A stretch of DNA of 64,000 bases from JAAYCI01 sp964370295 (GTDB lineage Bacteria > Bacillota > Clostridia > Oscillospirales > Ruminococcaceae). The translations under genes and the position numbers were made by a program. The notes under the pieces are model-generated. The model worked only from the letters and a program-made list of their open reading frames with translations, did not search any database and was not told where the DNA came from. The first letter of the stretch is position 1, and each line of letters opens with the position of its first letter. Below, piece after piece: positions 61,203-64,000 of this stretch. The DNA is taken from assembly GCA_964370295.1 (NCBI GenBank), contig CAYJIR010000004.1:37188-101187 (forward strand), written 5' to 3'.

Positions 61203-61550
61203 CTATGCTTCTTTTTCTTTAAGCACCACCGTGATGTGGCTGGTGCGCTTAAGAATGCGGAATGCCTTGCCGTGGTCTTTGGGCTGAATGCGTTTCAGCG
61301 TGGGCCCCGGGCACACAAAGCACTCGGCGACGTAGAGGTTATCTTTGTCCATATGGTGGTTGTTCTCGGCGTTCGCTGCCGCACTGCTTACAAGTTTAAA
61401 CAAAACCTCGCTTGCCGATTTTGGTGTATATTTTAAAATGGCAAGGGCTTTATCCAGTGGTTGGTTGCGAATGAGGTCGAGAACCACGCCGACCTTGCGC
61501 GGAGAAATGCGAATGTGCCGCGCGATGGCTTTTGCCTGAATGTCTTCCAT
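61203..61550 (-). CDS. rplV: Ribosomal protein L22
   Basis: A 115-residue tunnel-lining protein; AIARHIRISPRKVGVVLDLI, then SAAANAENNHHMDKDNLYVA are typical. The extended beta-hairpin at the macrolide site (PTLKRIQPKDHGKAFRILKR) is present. Confidence 0.98.
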   Translation of the reverse strand: MEDIQAKAIARHIRISPRKVGVVLDLIRNQPLDKALAILKYTPKSASEVLFKLVSSAAANAENNHHMDKDNLYVAECFVCPGPTLKRIQPKDHGKAFRILKRTSHITVVLKEKEA

Positions 61551-61570
61551 GCTGTTTCTCTCCTCCTCGT

Positions 61571-61843
61571 TTATTTACCGGTTTTGCTGCCGGCATGCCC
61601 GCGATAGCTGCGGGTGGGGGCGAATTCGCCCAGTTTATGTCCTACCATATCTTCCGTCACATACACGGGCACATGTTTGCGTCCGTCATGCACTGCGAAG
61701 GTATGCCCCACAAAATCGGGGAAAATGGTGGAGGCGCGGCTCCATGTTTTTAAAACTCGTTTTTCGCCCTGCTCGTTCATGTCCTGTACGCGCTTTAAGA
61801 GCACAGGTTGGACGAAGGGTCCTTTTTTTACGCTTCTTCCCAT
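61571..61843 (-). CDS. rpsS: Ribosomal protein S19
   Basis: A 90-residue head protein: RSVKKGPFVQPVLLKRVQDM, GHTFAVHDGRKHVPVYVTED and KLGEFAPTRSYRGHAG are the family motifs. Confidence 0.98.
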   Translation of the reverse strand: MGRSVKKGPFVQPVLLKRVQDMNEQGEKRVLKTWSRASTIFPDFVGHTFAVHDGRKHVPVYVTEDMVGHKLGEFAPTRSYRGHAGSKTGK

Positions 61844-61857
61844 CTTGGCTCTCCTTT

Positions 61858-62691
61858 CTATTTGCCTTTGGCGCGTTTGACAATGAGTTTGTCACTGGCC
61901 TTATGTTTTTTACGGGTTTTGTAGCCAAGGGTCGGTTTGCCCCAAGGGGTAACCGGGCCCGGGCGACCGATGGGGCTTTTTCCCTCACCACCGCCATGGG
62001 GGTGGTCGCAGGGGTTCATCACGCTACCGCGAACGGTGGGCCTCCAGCCCATGTGACGTTTGCGACCGGCCTTGCCGATATTGACATTTTCGTGGGTGAT
62101 GTTGCCCACTTGGCCAATCGAAGCGATACAGTTTACGGGGAAATTGCGAATTTCGCCCGACGGCAAACGCACCAGGGCGTATTTGCCTTCTTTTGCCATC
62201 AGCTGTGCGCTGGTGCCGGCGCTACGCACAATTTGTGCACCCTTGCCGGGATACATTTCGATGTTGTGGATCACCGTGCCCACAGGGATATTTTCAAAGG
62301 GAAGGGCGTTGCCCGGTTTGATGTCGGCCGAGGGGCCGTTCATCACTTCGTCACCCACTTTTAGGCCCTCTGCCGCAATGATATAGGCTTTTTCGCCGTC
62401 TGTATATTCAATCAGGGCGATGTGGGCCGAACGGTTCGGGTCATACTCTAGGGTTTTCACCGTAGCCGCAACGTCGAACTTGTTGCGTTTGAAATCAATG
62501 ATACGATATTTCGTGCGGTTGCCGCCGCCATGATGGCGCACGGTGATGCGTCCGTAAGAGTTGCGGCCCGCATTCTTCTTCATGGGTTCCAGCAAGCTGC
62601 GCTCGGGTTCCACTTTAGACAAAACAGAATAGTCTGTCACTGTCATGCCGCGACGGCCCGGCGTAGTTGGTTTGTATTTTTTGATTGCCAT
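61858..62691 (-). CDS. rplB: Ribosomal protein L2
   Basis: A 277-residue protein needed for subunit joining. The GGRNTYGRITVRHHGGG-type region is near 50, and the C-terminal GSVMNPCDHPHGGGEGKSPI holds the essential His. Confidence 0.98.
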   Translation of the reverse strand: MAIKKYKPTTPGRRGMTVTDYSVLSKVEPERSLLEPMKKNAGRNSYGRITVRHHGGGNRTKYRIIDFKRNKFDVAATVKTLEYDPNRSAHIALIEYTDGEKAYIIAAEGLKVGDEVMNGPSADIKPGNALPFENIPVGTVIHNIEMYPGKGAQIVRSAGTSAQLMAKEGKYALVRLPSGEIRNFPVNCIASIGQVGNITHENVNIGKAGRKRHMGWRPTVRGSVMNPCDHPHGGGEGKSPIGRPGPVTPWGKPTLGYKTRKKHKASDKLIVKRAKGK

Positions 62692-62704
62692 GTTTTCCTC
62701 CTCT

Positions 62705-63001
62705 TTAGGTCATCGACTCGAAGAACTCGATGCCCTTGGATTTTTCGGTGAGGGTGACAATGGCTTTCTTGTAAGAAGAAGTGTAACCACCAAAACGTCC
62801 CTGACGGCGGAAACGGCCGCGCACCGAAATTGTGTTCACCTTTTTCACTTCTACACCGAACAGGTCTTCCACGGCCTGTGCGATTGAAATTTTTGTGGCG
62901 TCTTTGGCCACTTTAAAGGTGTATTTTTTCTGCATGAGCCCCTGCATCGAATTTTCTGTGATAACAGGCCCCAGCACGATATCCTGAGGTGCTACTTTCA
63001 T
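62705..63001 (-). CDS. rplW: Ribosomal protein L23
   Basis: A 98-residue exit-site protein; GPVITENSMQGLMQKKYTFK and EDLFGVEVKKVNTISVRGRF are characteristic. Start overlaps the rplD stop (ATGA). Confidence 0.97.
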   Translation of the reverse strand: MKVAPQDIVLGPVITENSMQGLMQKKYTFKVAKDATKISIAQAVEDLFGVEVKKVNTISVRGRFRRQGRFGGYTSSYKKAIVTLTEKSKGIEFFESMT

Positions 63002-63621
63002 ATTGCGAATACCTCCTCGATCTTCTTTGCGGCATCCACACTGAGCACAAAAGTGCCCGCGTTTAAAATATCATACACATTGATGAGGTTTGCCGTGGTT
63101 GTTTTGGCTCCTGGGATGTTTGCCGCACTCTTCACCAGTTTTGTGTTCACCGCATCGGTTACGATAAGCGGTTTCTTGGCCTCTAATGCCGAAAGCATGG
63201 CCACCACGGTTTTGGTTTTGTACTCTTCCATTTTGATTGCGTCCACTATGACGATTTCGCCGGCCTTGGCCTTGGCAGAAAGTGCGCTGAGCAGGGCCAA
63301 ACGCTTCAGCTTGCGGTTTAAACGGTAGCTGTAGTCGCGGGGTTTGGGGCCCAACGCCACGCCGCCGCCAACCCATTGGGGCGAACGGATGGAACCTTGG
63401 CGCGCATGGCCCGTGCCTTTTTGTCGCCACGGTTTGCGTCCACCACCACGCACTTCTGCGCGGGTTTTTGTGCTTTGTGTGCCCTGGCGTTGGTTGGCTA
63501 AATAATTCACCACCGCGGCGTGCATGGCACTTTTGTTTGGCTCTATGCCAAAAATGTTGTCTGAAAGTTCAAGGTCACTGACCTTTTTGCCTTTCATGTC
63601 TACTACGTCAAATTTTGCCAT
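62998..63621 (-). CDS. rplD: Ribosomal protein L4
   Basis: A 207-residue tunnel protein; TRAEVRGGGRKPWRQKGTGH, ARQGSIRSPQWVGGGVALGP is the L4 extended loop. Confidence 0.98.
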   Translation of the reverse strand: MAKFDVVDMKGKKVSDLELSDNIFGIEPNKSAMHAAVVNYLANQRQGTQSTKTRAEVRGGGRKPWRQKGTGHARQGSIRSPQWVGGGVALGPKPRDYSYRLNRKLKRLALLSALSAKAKAGEIVIVDAIKMEEYKTKTVVAMLSALEAKKPLIVTDAVNTKLVKSAANIPGAKTTTANLINVYDILNAGTFVLSVDAAKKIEEVFAI

Positions 63622-63634
63622 CGTCTACTCCTCC

Positions 63635-64000
63635 CTATGCCTTCACGCTGTTGCGAAGAGTGACGACACTGCCCTTGGCACCGGGCAAAGCACCCTTGAT
63701 GGCGATGAGGTTATTTTCGGTGTCCACCTTTACAACGGTTAAGTTTTGCACGGTTACGCTTTCGGCACCCATATGGCCGGGCAGCTTTTTGCCCTTCATA
63801 ACGCGGGAAGGGGTGGAGCAAGCGCCCATGGAACCCGCATGACGCGCAATGGGGCCCGTGCCGTGTGTTTTACGCATCACATGGCCGTTATGACGTTTAA
63901 TGTTGCCGGCATAGCCCTTGCCCTTGCTGGTACCGCTCACGTCGATTTTATCGCCCTCTGCGAATACGTCGGCTTTTAAAATATCGCCAATGTTGTACTC
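63635..64000 (-). CDS. rplC: Ribosomal protein L3 (partial, N-terminus off the window)
   Basis: The frame stays open to the window edge and reads EYNIGDILKADVFAEGDKID, then VSGTSKGKGYAGNIKRHN and RHAGSMGACSTPSRVMKGKK, the L3 peptidyl-transferase-centre loop. About 121 C-terminal residues are visible, and the usual L3 has about 210. Confidence 0.97.
   Translation of the reverse strand, partial: EYNIGDILKADVFAEGDKIDVSGTSKGKGYAGNIKRHNGHVMRKTHGTGPIARHAGSMGACSTPSRVMKGKKLPGHMGAESVTVQNLTVVKVDTENNLIAIKGALPGAKGSVVTLRNSVKA

Noticed and set aside
61540..62364. 274-codon plus-strand frame across rpsS and rplB
   Set aside because: Antisense shadow of two conserved ribosomal genes.

Overview
The window comes from a motile member of the Bacillota, most likely a clostridium-like anaerobe of moderate GC. 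This rests on the single long flagellar/chemotaxis operon with fliY, cheC, cheD, a fapA-type gene and a FliA/WhiG sigma factor; the S10-spc-alpha ribosomal supercluster with adk, map, a KOW-domain gene and infA; zinc-type S14 and L36; strong AGGAGG ribosome binding sites; and many TTG/GTG starts. The genus cannot be named from the sequence. One run of exactly 100 Ns (36812-36911) marks a scaffold gap inside a tandem repeat.

Layout. (1) 1-27183, plus strand: the end of fliE, then fliF-G-H-I-J-K, flgD, a small flagellar operon gene, flgE, flbD, motA-motB, fliM, fliY, cheY, fliO-P-Q-R, flhB, flhA, the sigma factor, two rod genes (flgF/flgG type), cheC-cheD, a FapA-type gene and a UPF0316 membrane protein gene. 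Basal body, C-ring, export gate, hook, stator and switch are made from this one block, which ends at a strong terminator (27316-27345). (2) 27379-31875, plus strand: a self-contained argC-argJ-argB-argD unit with its own promoter and terminator, covering glutamate to ornithine through the ArgJ acetyl-recycling route. (3) 32012-36278, minus strand: a five-gene operon of an FkbH-like HAD protein, an acyl carrier protein, a MaoC-type dehydratase, a short-chain reductase and a two-part acetyltransferase-like protein. It looks like a small carrier-bound acyl or glyceryl pathway. (4) 36597-48801, plus strand: a class A penicillin-binding protein with an acidic repeat tail, a GH13-like protein that has lost all its catalytic residues, a TcdA-like E1 enzyme, an XpaC/TelA pair, glycerol-3-phosphate dehydrogenase, a 163-bp inverted-repeat element, a small HExxH protein and an ABC exporter. 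(5) 48861-64000, minus strand: rplC (cut by the window edge) through rplQ, 31 genes, sharing a two-way terminator (48815-48853) with the ABC exporter.

Most interesting points: the catalytically dead amylase-like protein beside the cell-wall synthase; the FkbH/ACP operon near the flagellar block; two mutually exclusive RNA hairpins ahead of flbD and a 10-mer shared by three flagellar spacers; the inverted-repeat element that starts on the last base of the gpsA stop codon; and the repeat-phase argument that the N gap hides 17+27k bases and interrupts one intact PBP gene. No tRNA, rRNA, CRISPR array, transposase or phage gene was seen.
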